Source: Flavobacterium oreochromis (GTDB lineage: Bacteria > Bacteroidota > Bacteroidia > Flavobacteriales > Flavobacteriaceae). From it: a stretch of DNA of 64,000 nucleotides. The notes under the pieces were generated by a model. The model searched no databases. It saw nothing but the letters and a program-made list of their open reading frames with translations, and was not told the origin of the DNA. Below, piece after piece: positions 14,469 through 22,981 of this stretch (position 1 is its first letter; each line of letters begins with the position of its first letter). Made by a program: the position numbers and the translations under genes. Location of the stretch: NCBI RefSeq assembly GCF_019565455.1, contig NZ_CP067377.1, positions 930,001-994,000 on the forward strand. Reading direction: 5' to 3'.

Positions 14469-16922
14469 ATGCAAATCAACGACATAAAATCCCGCTTAAG
14501 TTTAAGCCAAGTATTAAGCTATTATAATTTACAGCCCAATAAAAATAAAATGCTGTGTTGTCCTTTCCACGATGATAAAACAGCCTCTTTACAAGTCAAT
14601 TTGCAAAAAGATTTATACAACTGCCACGCTTGCGGAGCAAAAGGCGACCAAATACAATTTGTACAAGATTTTGAAAAGCTATCAAAACACGATGCCTTAA
14701 AAAAATGTACACAGTTAGCACAAGTAGCAGAACCACAAATTATACATCAAAGTGAAGTTATTAAAACAATGAGTCAAGAAAAGCAAACGGAGTTCTTAGA
14801 AAAGTTATTTGAAACCTTTGTAAAATCAATCTATCTCAGCGGTTCGGCTAGAGATTATTTACATAGCCGTAATTTATCCAGTGTTTTAGAAACTAGGGGA
14901 TTAGTAGGCTTTAACTCGGGACAGTTCCACCACGCAGGACGGTTTGAAAATGAAGTTAACCCTGTTCTAGCAAAACAAGAAATGATACAAAATGCTTTAG
15001 AAGTAGGAATGTTAAGCCCTTTAAATAGAGTAAACAATCAAACAGGCGAAGCAGTTACTTATCAAGTTTTCGGTAATAAATGTTTAGCCTTTCCACTGCG
15101 TAATGCAAAAAACGAAATCGTATCTTTTTATTTTCGTTCCATTGTCATTGCGAGCGATAGCGTGGCAACCTCTAAACACTTTTATTTAAAAGGTAGGCAA
15201 GGTTTATACCCTCATTATCCAAAACCCGAAACTAAAAAACTCATTTTAACCGAAGCCGTCATTGATGCTCTTTCATTAACACAAGTCTTAATACTTAATA
15301 CAGAATACTCTATACTTTCTTGTTACGGTACAAACGGAATCACTCCCGAACATTTACAAGCAATAAAGAATTTAAAACATTTAGAAGAAGTAATTTTTTT
15401 CTTTGATGGAGACAAAGCAGGTAGCACAGCGACAGCAAAATACGCTCAAGAACTCATATCTCAAAACCCACAACTCAAAATAACAAAAGTTGAAACCCCT
15501 GAAGGCGAAGACATCAACAGCCTTTTAGTAGCCTATGAAAAAGAAATCTTTATCGAATTAATAGAAAACAGAAAACCCCTAACAAGCCAGGACCACATAC
15601 AAGAAACACAAAAAACTTTTTCTTCATCTGAACCAACTTTACCCGAGCTTGAAAAGCGAACAGGCGAAGCAAACCTTAAACCTCAAACAAACAAAACAAA
15701 TAACAAAAACGATGAAAAACTAATTATAAAAGCCTCTGAGGTATTATCGGTAGTTGAATTTTTAAAAGACAAAAACCTTATACACAATCTAAATTTTTTA
15801 ATTGGTCAAGCAGGCATTGTAGGAGAAGAAACCGCACGGTTATTACTGTTTTTAATTTTATTGAGTTATCTAAATAATAATCCCTTACACGGTATTGTAC
15901 AAGGAACATCAGGAAGCGGTAAATCGCATATGATTAAAGTAATTGCTGATTTAATGCCTCAAGAAGATGTTTTGCGATTTACTAGAATTACAGAAAGTAG
16001 TTTATACAACTGGGGCGAATTTGATTTGTTTAGAAAAATTATCATTATCGAAGATTTAGACGGATTAAAAGAGGAAGCTTTATATTCATTAAGGGAATTA
16101 ATCTCTAATCAATATTTAAGTAGTTCGGTAAGTTTAAAAGATAAAAAAGGAAATAATAAATCTACTAAAAAGGAAGTAAAAGGACAGTTTGCCAGTTTAT
16201 CAGCCACCACAAAAGGCGAAGTGTACGAGGATAATATGAACCGCAGTTTTATTATAGCAGTCGATGAAAGTTTAGAACAAACCCAGAGAATCATTAAGTA
16301 TCAAAATCAGATTATAGCGGGCGAAATAGATATAAAAGAAAAACAAAAAGCCGTAAATATGGTACAAGATGTAGTAAGACATTTAAAACATTATGAAGTG
16401 CAAAACCCCTTTGCCAGTAAAATAGATTTACCAAAAGGAGTCCGCAACCTTAGAAGGCTCAACGATATGTTCCAAAAAATTATAAAACAAATTACACTAT
16501 TACATCAGTATCAACGAAAAGTAATAAACGGCTTTTTAGTAACAGAAATTCAAGACATTATTTTAGCTATAGACATACTTTTTGAAAGTGTCATTTTAAA
16601 AATGGATGAGTTAGACGGCAGTAGCAGACAATTTTTTGAGAAACTAAAAAAGGCTTTTAAGGATAGAGAATTTAATCGTTTTGAAGCAATGGAAATAACA
16701 GGATTTAAAAAAACACAATTACAACATTATCTTAATGAACTGGTACGTTTAGAATATTTAAGACAGTACGGACACTCAAATAAAGGCTTTAAATACAAAA
16801 TATCATTCTTAGATAATAACAACTTAATGCGTCAACAAATCAAACAACACTTTAAAGAACAGGTCGAAAAACTACAAAAGAAAAACAACAACGGTAACTC
16901 ACAACCACCAAACGAACACTAA
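14469..16922 (+). CDS. CHC2/TOPRIM primase fused to P-loop ATPase, element C
   Basis: An intact 817-residue protein. Residues 31-55 hold the CHC2 zinc ligands (CPFH, CHACG). TOPRIM motifs follow at about 258 (LTEAVID) and 314 (FFDGDKAGS). Walker A GTSGSGKSH lies at about 478 and Walker B IIIEDLDG at about 524; the end has a winged-helix-like segment (MEITGFKKTQLQHYLNELVRLE). The start MQINDIK is shared with element B, and a good promoter lies upstream, so I prefer 14469 to the in-frame ATG at 14394. It should prime and help to unwind DNA during element replication. About five extra residues before the TOPRIM domain come from a repeat at 15141-15172. Confidence 0.88.
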   Translation: MQINDIKSRLSLSQVLSYYNLQPNKNKMLCCPFHDDKTASLQVNLQKDLYNCHACGAKGDQIQFVQDFEKLSKHDALKKCTQLAQVAEPQIIHQSEVIKTMSQEKQTEFLEKLFETFVKSIYLSGSARDYLHSRNLSSVLETRGLVGFNSGQFHHAGRFENEVNPVLAKQEMIQNALEVGMLSPLNRVNNQTGEAVTYQVFGNKCLAFPLRNAKNEIVSFYFRSIVIASDSVATSKHFYLKGRQGLYPHYPKPETKKLILTEAVIDALSLTQVLILNTEYSILSCYGTNGITPEHLQAIKNLKHLEEVIFFFDGDKAGSTATAKYAQELISQNPQLKITKVETPEGEDINSLLVAYEKEIFIELIENRKPLTSQDHIQETQKTFSSSEPTLPELEKRTGEANLKPQTNKTNNKNDEKLIIKASEVLSVVEFLKDKNLIHNLNFLIGQAGIVGEETARLLLFLILLSYLNNNPLHGIVQGTSGSGKSHMIKVIADLMPQEDVLRFTRITESSLYNWGEFDLFRKIIIIEDLDGLKEEALYSLRELISNQYLSSSVSLKDKKGNNKSTKKEVKGQFASLSATTKGEVYEDNMNRSFIIAVDESLEQTQRIIKYQNQIIAGEIDIKEKQKAVNMVQDVVRHLKHYEVQNPFASKIDLPKGVRNLRRLNDMFQKIIKQITLLHQYQRKVINGFLVTEIQDIILAIDILFESVILKMDELDGSSRQFFEKLKKAFKDREFNRFEAMEITGFKKTQLQHYLNELVRLEYLRQYGHSNKGFKYKISFLDNNNLMRQQIKQHFKEQVEKLQKKNNNGNSQPPNEH
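15141..15172 (+). repeat. Short dispersed repeat inserted in frame in the primase gene
   Basis: GTCATTGCGAGCGATAGCGT and following bases encode IVIASDSVATS where element B has a shorter VEDKNG. GTCATTGCGAG-type repeats are, as I recall, common between genes in this family of bacteria. This is a different repeat at a different site from the one in the element B primase. Confidence 0.6.
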
Positions 16923-17017
16923 ACGGTCACTAGAATTTTTAAACCCTTTTATTTTCAACACTTTACAATGCCTTTTACCCTAGCGTTCGTAAAACACAAA
17001 AAAAAACAGTTAGCAAT

Positions 17018-17839
17018 ATGGTCGTACATCATCAAATCATCGTAGCACATCTTTTGGAGTACAAAAATTATTTACAACTCAAAGGATATAAAACACAAAC
17101 CGTAAAACACTCAATAGCTTATGTAAAAGAATATTTAGAGTATCAAAATAAAGAACCCTGCACACTTAGCCAGTACTTTAAATACCTCGAAAACCGCCCC
17201 AATAAAAACCATCCTAAATTAAAACTCGGTAAATCCACTTTAAACGGCGTAATACTAGCTTTAGAAAAATACTTTAATTACTTAGAATTTGTCAAAAAAC
17301 AGCCTATCATACCTTGCAAAGTACCCTATTATAAGTTTACAAGAAAACAAATAGAGTATCTAACAGTAAAGGAAGTACAAAAATTATTTGATTGCGTTAT
17401 AGACTTACCACACAAAGCAGTACTTACTTGCTTGTATCATTTAGGACTTAGAGCCTCAGAGGTGATAAACCTTAAAACAAAAGACATCGATTTAAAAAAG
17501 AACCTGGTATTTATTGCAGGATCAAAAACAGGACATCAGCGGTATGTACCCATTAATAAAACCGCTAAACAAATACTTAGAAATTACTTAAAGCTTCACA
17601 TCGAATATTATCTATTTAAAGGAGTTTACAAAGAGCAATCAAACACTCATTATCTTCAAAAAATAGTAAAAAAATACGCTAAAGAAGCAGGTATTACAAA
17701 AAGAGTTTACCCGCATTTACTACGTCATTCCATCGCAACACATCTACTACAGCAGGGAATGCAACTCGAAAAAATCGCCCAATTTTTAGGGCATAACAGT
17801 TTAGACAGTACCCACAGGTACACTCATTTTAATCAATAA
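17018..17839 (+). CDS. Tyrosine recombinase/integrase, element C
   Basis: Intact 273-residue enzyme with the core-binding domain in the first 100 residues and the catalytic set in place: Arg in GLRASE, His-x-x-Arg in HLLRHS, GH in FLGHNS and Tyr in HRYTHF. It is the counterpart of the recombinases at 601 and 8564. It is followed by a small gene and by the degenerate partner. Confidence 0.9.
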   Translation: MVVHHQIIVAHLLEYKNYLQLKGYKTQTVKHSIAYVKEYLEYQNKEPCTLSQYFKYLENRPNKNHPKLKLGKSTLNGVILALEKYFNYLEFVKKQPIIPCKVPYYKFTRKQIEYLTVKEVQKLFDCVIDLPHKAVLTCLYHLGLRASEVINLKTKDIDLKKNLVFIAGSKTGHQRYVPINKTAKQILRNYLKLHIEYYLFKGVYKEQSNTHYLQKIVKKYAKEAGITKRVYPHLLRHSIATHLLQQGMQLEKIAQFLGHNSLDSTHRYTHFNQ

Positions 17840-17849
17840 ACAAAAAACT

Positions 17850-18086
17850 ATGAAAACTATTTTTGACCTAGAATTTTACATTCTACAAATCCATATTGGC
17901 TCTGATTACTACGAATTAAAATTTTTAGAATTAGAATTAAAAATAACCTTATTAGAACTTAAACAAAAGGGAATTGATTTAAAAACCATTGAAGAGCAAA
18001 TAACCCTTTTAGAATATGAACTTAAAATTTTACAATATGAAAACTATCAATTATTACAAAAATTCTGCTCAAATACAATCCTATAA
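17850..18086 (+). CDS. Small coiled-coil protein between the recombinase genes
   Basis: 78 residues with heptad-like Leu/Ile/Glu patterns (ELKFLELELKITLLELKQKG) and no membrane segment. It starts 10 nt after the active recombinase gene and overlaps the start of the degenerate one by 50 nt. No counterpart exists in elements A and B. Family unknown. Confidence 0.5.
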   Translation: MKTIFDLEFYILQIHIGSDYYELKFLELELKITLLELKQKGIDLKTIEEQITLLEYELKILQYENYQLLQKFCSNTIL

Positions 18087-18977
18087 CTCAAAAACATTTA
18101 TAGATTATTTACAGCAACAATACAGGTATAAAGAAGGCACTTTACAAATGAAACTAAAGGAATTAAACTCTTGGCAAAAACTCTGCAACGCCAGTCAAAA
18201 ATTAGAAAAACTAACCACTTCAGAAATATTAAAAATGATAGAAGTAAAAAAAAACAAAATATCATATACAAGTCATTAACCGTCATTTACAAACCCTAGA
18301 ACAATACTATTATTATCTTATCGAACAAAAAAAAAAGGAAAGACCACCCTATAAAAAACTTTAGAATAAAAGTAGAAAAACGCCCCTTATTACAAACATT
18401 TATTTCTGTTGAAGAACTAGATACTATTTATTATAATTACCCCGATAAGGGACATATGAGAGGACAGTTTGACCTTTATACAAAACGCAACAAAGTTATT
18501 TTAGGATTAGTTATTTATCAGGCATTAGATGCGGGAAGTATAGGAAATTTAAAAGTAAGCGACATCGATTTACAAAAAGCTATTATAAAAGTGCCATCAA
18601 AAACACAAGATTTATTTTACCCTCGAAATTTACCCTTAGAAGCCGTGCAAATAGTAGCCTTACAAGAATATATAGAAAACATCCGCCCTGCTATTGTAAC
18701 CCTCTTGCAATTACAAAGCGATTATCTTTTTCCCTATGCCCTGCAAGAACGTTTTAAAATGGTGTTATTGAGTATAAAAAGGAAAATAAAAACCTATTAC
18801 AAATTAGAAGATTTTAAAATAATAAGGCAAAGTAGGATTGCACACTGGCTCAAAATATATGATATAAGAACAGTACAATACAAAACAGGACATCGAAAAT
18901 TACAAAGCTTTGATAAATACAAAAAAACTCAAATAGAATCCCTGCAAGATGCCATAGAAAAATACCACGTGTTTTAA
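18037..18977 (+). CDS. Tyrosine recombinase-like partner, element C (two frameshifts)
   Basis: Removing one A near 18247 and adding one near 18333 joins three pieces into about 313 residues that align with the element B partner (for example KDHPIKN in both). The box with the first catalytic Arg reads ALDAGSIGNL, and the HxxR box reads FKIIRQ, so Arg and His are missing as in A and B, while TGH and the Tyr of FDKYKK remain. The shared loss across diverged elements suggests a stable non-catalytic role. The frameshifts lie in runs of nine and ten A and may be errors. Confidence 0.65.
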
Positions 18978-19067
18978 GGTTAGAGTATCTTTAAATAATG
19001 TTAAAATCACTTTAGGCTATCTAAAAAATCAATTACATTTAGAGTGTTAAATTTTACAAATTAATAT

Positions 19068-19793
19068 ATGAGTACAACAGTAACCAGAAATTATGGTGGT
19101 AAAGATGTCGATATGCTTATCGCTTGTTCGACTTTAATTGAAAATGCAATCTTATACAAACGTCATTTGCAAGAAAAAAGAAAAACTTGGACAGATGAAT
19201 TTTTCTCCAATCTACAAGACAAAATAAGTAAAGCTTTAGAGGAACATTTAGGGATCGACTCTGCAAAAGATTTAAGAAATGCTACCTCGTTTTTAGAAAC
19301 AATACAAGTAATGGCAGAAAACGATTTAGCGGAAGTTAAAATACAAATCATTGAAGATTTTAAAAAAGACAGTGTTAGAAAATTAGAAATCTTAAATCAA
19401 TTAGGCTTTTCTTCTTATAAAAAAGGCTCTCAAGAAGGATTAGTACAAATCTTATATCAGTTCAAAACAAACCTTACAGATGCTTTACGTGATGAATTAT
19501 CAGCAAAAGGAATCGATGTAATAGTATTATACAATATAACCACTTATGCCGATAAACTAAAAGAAGCAAACGTTACACAAGAAACCTTTAAAGGAACTCG
19601 AAAAGTAATGACTCTTGAAGCAGTAACTCTTTTTAATGAAATCTACGATGATGTAATAAGCGTTGCTAAAATCTCAGCAAAATTATTTAAAGAAGAGCCT
19701 GTAAAAGCACAATTATTCAGTTATAGAAAAATACAAGCCACATTAAAAAACAAAAAGTTATCAGCGACACAGCCTGAACCAGCACAACAATAA
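19068..19793 (+). CDS. Helical protein of element C, unknown family
   Basis: 241 residues, almost wholly helical (long coiled-coil-like stretches around LKEANVTQETFKGTRKVM and ILYKRHLQEKRKTW), soluble, no motif that I recognise. It takes the place of the 64-residue protein in A and B. It stands directly upstream of the 21-bp repeat array, so a protein that binds the repeats (as iteron-binding proteins do) is possible but not shown. Confidence 0.6.
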   Translation: MSTTVTRNYGGKDVDMLIACSTLIENAILYKRHLQEKRKTWTDEFFSNLQDKISKALEEHLGIDSAKDLRNATSFLETIQVMAENDLAEVKIQIIEDFKKDSVRKLEILNQLGFSSYKKGSQEGLVQILYQFKTNLTDALRDELSAKGIDVIVLYNITTYADKLKEANVTQETFKGTRKVMTLEAVTLFNEIYDDVISVAKISAKLFKEEPVKAQLFSYRKIQATLKNKKLSATQPEPAQQ

Positions 19794-19810
19794 CACAGTT
19801 TTTACTAGAT

Positions 19811-20155
19811 GTTATAAACTTTGTTTTAAGTGTTATAAATATATTTTAAAGTATTATAAATTTTGTTTTAAGCGTTATAAATATATTTTCAGGTGTTATA
19901 AACTTTGTTTTGAATCTTATAAATACATTTTTAGATATTATAAACTTTGTTTTGAATGTTATAAATACATTTTTAGATATTAGAAACTTTGTTTTATATG
20001 TTATAAATATATTTTAAGGTGTTATAAGTTCTGTTTTAAATGTTATAAATATATTTTAAGGTATTATAAGTTCTGTTTTAAATGTTATAAATATATTTTA
20101 AGGTGTTATAAATATGTTTTCAGGTGTTATAAATATGTTTTCAGGTGTTATAAAT
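19811..20155 (+). repeat. Tandem array of about 17 repeats of 21 bp
   Basis: Units beginning GTTATAAA (or ATTATAAA) recur at 19811, 19832, 19853, 19874, 19895 and so on to 20147 with an exact 21-bp step, which is two DNA turns. Units alternate between TTTGTTTTAA- and TATATTTTAA-type ends. Such regular spacing fits iterons or phased binding sites. One frame is open through most units as a heptad peptide but has a TAG near 19980 and no start, so I do not call it coding. Confidence 0.85.
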
Positions 20156-20181
20156 AAAGGCGGTTACTACCGCCTTTATTT
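20152..20181 (+). terminator. Terminator hairpin closing the repeat array
   Basis: AAATAAAGGCGGT TACT ACCGCCTTTATTT is a perfect stem, placed directly at the end of the array. It would stop transcripts coming through the upstream gene and the repeats. Confidence 0.8.
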
Positions 20182-20318
20182 ATAATCTAAATTAAACCCA
20201 AAATTAATTAAAAGCGGTTTGCTTCGCAGTCGTTTTTGCGCCCACCCGTCCAACGCTCCCCAACCCTCCGCCGGTTTTTCCCCACCCTCATAGCCGTTGT
20301 TTTCCCCCGCAACAAGCC

Positions 20319-20394
20319 AGTAAAAAAAGGCTTTTTGTGTCATCCTGAGCTTGCGAAAGGACCTACCCTCGCACACAAAAAAGCCTTTTTTACT
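20319..20394. repeat. Inverted repeat H1 (element C) with a dispersed repeat in its loop
   Basis: Arms at 20319-20338 and 20375-20394 are the same as in element A. The loop is longer by a GTCATCCTGAGCTTGCGAAA-type repeat (about 20337-20363), a third short dispersed repeat in these elements. Confidence 0.7.
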
Positions 20395-20460
20395 CGCTTG
20401 TTTTTCCCCAAACCAAAAAAACAACCGCTTCCCAACGCCACAACCGCCCCAAAGCTATAT

Positions 20461-20535
20461 TTACATAATTGGCAGTTATAGTTCAATCCCTGCGGGTTCG
20501 CTTCGCCTTGAAAGCTATAACTGGCATTTATGTAA
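20461..20535. repeat. Inverted repeat H2, cloverleaf-like (element C)
   Basis: Outer TTACATAA / TTATGTAA and inner CAGTTATAG / CTATAACTG arms and the GC-rich top are kept from element A with about one change inside the block. Confidence 0.75.
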
Positions 20536-20733
20536 AATAGCCCCTCTCCAACGCGCCCACCCTCTGCCGACGCTTCTGCCACCGCACTAGGAAAGTAGTT
20601 ATATTTTTAAAATTCTTTGTTTAAAAAACTTCACAAAAAGCCTGTGTACAGTGGTTCACAGTCTTATTTGCTCGTTTTTTTGCACAAAAATTTTAAAAAA
20701 TTAGTTCCGCTTACTGCCGCCCTTCGGTTGCCT

Positions 20734-20799
20734 GCATATTTTTTTAAATCAAGTCGCACCACCCAACGCACCTCCTAAACTTGATTTAAAAAAATACGC
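20734..20799. repeat. Inverted repeat H3 (element C)
   Basis: Arms at 20734-20754 and 20779-20799 (cores AAATCAAGT and ACTTGATTT) pair over 21 positions with one G-T pair. The sequence differs from H3 of A and B (ACGATTGCT / AGCAATCGT), so both arms changed together. Confidence 0.75.
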
Positions 20800-20889
20800 A
20801 CCAAATCACTAAAGAAACCAGCTCACTAAAGGCAAACACTCTAAGTCTGTTTTGTACTTGCTTTTTTTCACCAATAAAAAACCAATCAA

Positions 20890-20914
20890 TTTTTTTTTCA
20901 GCTGAAATAAAATA
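20890..20914 (+). repeat. Direct repeat, left copy, around a 430-bp insert
   Basis: TTTTTTTTCAGCTGAAATAA and following AA recur at 21322-21342. TTTCAGCTGAAA in its middle is a perfect 12-bp palindrome. In A and B the site occurs once (TTTCAGATGAAA) in the promoter of the leader gene. Confidence 0.65.
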
Positions 20915-21102
20915 ACTATAGAGAGAATAAAGTACAGTTTTTAATATTACGTTTTTAGTTTTTAGTTCAAAAAACTTGTCCTATTTTAAAAATTAAGAAT
21001 TACAGAATTTTGTAAAAGCCTTAAAAATAAGGCGTTAATTTCTAAGCAGCCGTTTTTGACGTTCAAAACCCTGCCGATATATTAATTTTTAAAAATAAAA
21101 AT

Positions 21103-21264
21103 ATGTTTATCGAAATTTTGAATTCTCCATTGTCAAAAATTTTATTGTTTATTATAGTAATGACAATAATATTAGCTCCATTAAAAAATGAGAAAATTAA
21201 TTCTATTGGAAATTTTTTTGTGAAAATTTTACCAAGAATTACTTTCTGGCAAAAACGTAAATAA
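21103..21264 (+). CDS. Small membrane protein (53 aa)
   Basis: ATG at 21103, stop at 21262-21264. The product has a hydrophobic stretch LSKILLFIIVMTIILAPL (residues 10-27), one likely membrane span, followed by a basic tail (FFVKILPRITFWQKRK). It is flanked upstream by an A-rich stretch suited to translation starts in this phylum and downstream by a strong terminator, which supports a real gene. It exists only in element C. Family unknown; small membrane toxins and holin-like proteins have similar layouts, but no function can be claimed. Confidence 0.5.
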   Translation: MFIEILNSPLSKILLFIIVMTIILAPLKNEKINSIGNFFVKILPRITFWQKRK

Positions 21265-21270
21265 TTAATT

Positions 21271-21307
21271 ACTAGGTTATCTGAAATTCAGATAACCTAG
21301 TTTTTTT
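21271..21307 (+). terminator. Strong terminator behind the small membrane-protein gene
   Basis: Perfect 15-bp stem (ACTAGGTTATCTGAA at 21271-21285 against 21287-21301) followed by T7. It isolates the leader promoter downstream from read-through. Confidence 0.85.
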
Positions 21308-21321
21308 CAATTGAATTATCA

Positions 21322-21357
21322 TTTTTTCAGCTGAAATAAAAAAATAGGTTATTTTTG
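21322..21357 (+). promoter_or_regulatory. Outward promoter in front of the leader-tip gene (C)
   Basis: TTTTTTCAG (21322-21330), 19-bp spacer and TATTTTTG (21350-21357); ATG at 21363 after 5 nt. Same design as in A and B. It includes the right copy of the direct repeat with the TTTCAGCTGAAA palindrome. Confidence 0.6.
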
Positions 21358-21362
21358 AAACT

Positions 21363-22031
21363 ATGAAACTGCTAAAACTATTATTAACGCTTTTATTATT
21401 AACTTCTTGGAGCAACTACGCGCGAAGCGTAGAAAAAAGTATTGTTATACGTGAAAGGCAAGTAGGAACAATTCAAAAGCTTAGTAGGCAAATCACTAAA
21501 AGTGAAGTAGATGCAACTCTTTACTATAACCGGTTTAGGTATTATGATCCGAGTACAGGACTGTATTTATCTCAAGACCCTATCGGACTCGAAGGCAACA
21601 ACCCAACCATGTATGGGTATGTTCACGATTCGAATAGTTGGGTAGACATTTTTGGATTAATAGAAGTCTTTAGATTGTTAAGACCTGATGAAGATCCTAC
21701 AAAAGGCCTAAATGCAAAAAAACCTGGAAGAGGAATGTCAACCCATGGTCACGTTTCTAGTGGTTCTAGAAATAAAGGCTCACAATTTATATCAACAAGT
21801 ACAGATCCTTCGGCATTAGAAAAATGGAGAGAGCCAGGTCAAAGAATGGTTTCTTTTGACACCGATGATGTAGTTCCAGATGTTAAAGGAAATAAAAATA
21901 TATTTGATATTTCTACCGTTGAAAAAGCGAAAGCAAATGGAGTTGGTGGACTTTCTGCCAAATTTTCAGCATCTTCCAAAGAAGTATTAGTAGAGGGACA
22001 TGTTCCTGCAAATAAAATAAAATGCCATTAA
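21363..22031 (+). CDS. Leader-fused Rhs tip with ADP-ribosyltransferase-like toxin
   Basis: 222 residues: a signal-peptide-like leader (MKLLKLLLTLLLLTSWSNYA, possible cleavage after Ala), a linker, then Rhs core end (LYYNRFRYYDPSTGLYLSQD) and the DPIGL boundary. The tip carries VFRLLRPDEDP, FISTSTD and EVLVEGHVP, the Arg, Ser-Thr-Ser and Glu landmarks of R-S-E-type ADP-ribosyltransferases. I infer a toxin that modifies a protein, RNA or small-molecule target with ADP-ribose. It ends in Ile-Lys-Cys-His. Its fusion point lies further upstream in the Rhs core than in A and B, so the fusions arose separately. The immunity gene starts 4 nt later. Confidence 0.65.
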   Translation: MKLLKLLLTLLLLTSWSNYARSVEKSIVIRERQVGTIQKLSRQITKSEVDATLYYNRFRYYDPSTGLYLSQDPIGLEGNNPTMYGYVHDSNSWVDIFGLIEVFRLLRPDEDPTKGLNAKKPGRGMSTHGHVSSGSRNKGSQFISTSTDPSALEKWREPGQRMVSFDTDDVVPDVKGNKNIFDISTVEKAKANGVGGLSAKFSASSKEVLVEGHVPANKIKCH

Positions 22032-22035
22032 AACC

Positions 22036-22346
22036 ATGAATGAAAAAGAAGCAATAGAAATTGTATACAATTCTTTATTAAGTGATACATCCATACCTGC
22101 ATCGATTAGAAATATGGATGGGGTTAATAAAATTCAATATGAGGAATTAAAAAAAAGTATTCTTTTTTAATAGATTATTATAAAGACAAGGATAATGTTC
22201 CTAAAAAATTAGCTCAATCGTTTGTTGATATTAGTAATTATTTTTTTGTTCCTAATTTAAAATATTCAGAAGAAGAACATGAAATATTTGAAGATTATGG
22301 TATAGAATTGTGTGAACTAGCTAATAAATTGTTTGATAATGAATAA
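22036..22346 (+). CDS. Probable immunity protein for the ART tip (one frameshift)
   Basis: ATG at 22036; one T added in the run near 22165 extends the frame to 22346, giving about 103 residues. The pattern DTSIPASIRNMDGV followed by two acidic helices (YSEEEHEIFEDYGIELCELA) is that of a small helical immunity protein. It overlaps the next gene by 8 nt (ATGAATAA), indicating coupling. Confidence 0.6.
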
Positions 22347-22917
22347 TCAAGTACTTATTGAAAGTAAGAAAAAAAAGATGGAAACATTAATTTCAAAGTA
22401 TCCAAACTTTGAAATCATTGATATTACTTCAAATTCTCAGAATCCTTGGATAAAATTCAGCCCATTTTATCCATTAGGAAATATACCAATCCCCTTTAGT
22501 GAAAGTAAGTTTTCTAAAAGTGTAGAAGGGATTTGGCAAGGATTAAAAGTTTTTGAAAAATTCGATATTGATACTACTAAATTTGATATTGAAAATATGA
22601 AAAATATTAAAAGGACTATAAGAAAATATGGAAAGATAAAGGGGCACAAAAAAGGAGTAAATGGAAAAGAGATTTTAAATTATTCTGATTCAAAAAAAAT
22701 GATTTATTTACCTTCTTATAAATGGGTGTTAGATAATAAGCTAAAAAATGAGATTAATGAACTAAAAAAAATTCTAGTTCATAAACCTATACTTCTTTTA
22801 GATTATGAAACTAGTGAAGATATTTTTTCTTTAAAACCGATCTCACACGCTTTTTTAGTTAAGCTATATTTAGAAGATAATTATCCTAATTGTTCCAACA
22901 AAACAAATGGGAATTAG
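22339..22917 (+). CDS. Protein coupled to the ART tip immunity gene, unknown role
   Basis: 192 residues from the ATG at 22339, overlapping the stop of the upstream immunity gene. The sequence NPWIKFSPFYPLGNIPIPF and VEGIWQGLKVFEKFDID resembles a conserved uncharacterised bacterial family (I think DUF6939) found near polymorphic toxins, but I am not sure. No signal peptide. It could be a second immunity factor, a modifier of the target, or a carried-along gene. Confidence 0.55.
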   Translation: MNNQVLIESKKKKMETLISKYPNFEIIDITSNSQNPWIKFSPFYPLGNIPIPFSESKFSKSVEGIWQGLKVFEKFDIDTTKFDIENMKNIKRTIRKYGKIKGHKKGVNGKEILNYSDSKKMIYLPSYKWVLDNKLKNEINELKKILVHKPILLLDYETSEDIFSLKPISHAFLVKLYLEDNYPNCSNKTNGN

Positions 22918-22981
22918 AAAAGAAATTTAATTTCCTTTTGCAGTATCCACTACGTTTTAAAAAAGTTCTTTTACATATTGA

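Larger units (their letters stand above)
20182..21102 (+). other. Non-coding, hairpin-rich tail of element C
   Basis: Homologous to 2495-3271. It holds H1 (20319-20394, with a GTCATCCTGAGC-type repeat in the loop), H2 (20461-20535, nearly unchanged) and H3 (20734-20799, different sequence but same fold). I see no gene; open frames on both strands overlap and lack any protein character. Confidence 0.6.
13966..21362 (+). mobile_element. Element C: diverged relative of elements A and B
   Basis: Same gene order as B (leftward XRE, primase-ATPase, active recombinase, degenerate recombinase, coiled-coil protein, hairpin tail, leader), but clearly diverged, with an extra small gene between the recombinases, a 21-bp repeat array at 19811-20155 and a 53-codon membrane-protein gene in the tail. 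Boundaries are not defined. Confidence 0.6.

Noticed and set aside
17850..18086. Toxin-antitoxin pair between the recombinases of element C
   Set aside because: Only one small coiled-coil gene is present there; the second overlapping frame is the N-terminus of the degenerate recombinase.
19811..20155. CRISPR array
   Set aside because: Repeats are directly adjacent 21-bp units without unique spacers, and no cas gene is nearby.
19811..20155. Coding region for a heptad-repeat peptide (CYKYIFR-like)
   Set aside because: One frame is open through most units, but there is a TAG near 19980, no start codon and no upstream coding continuity.
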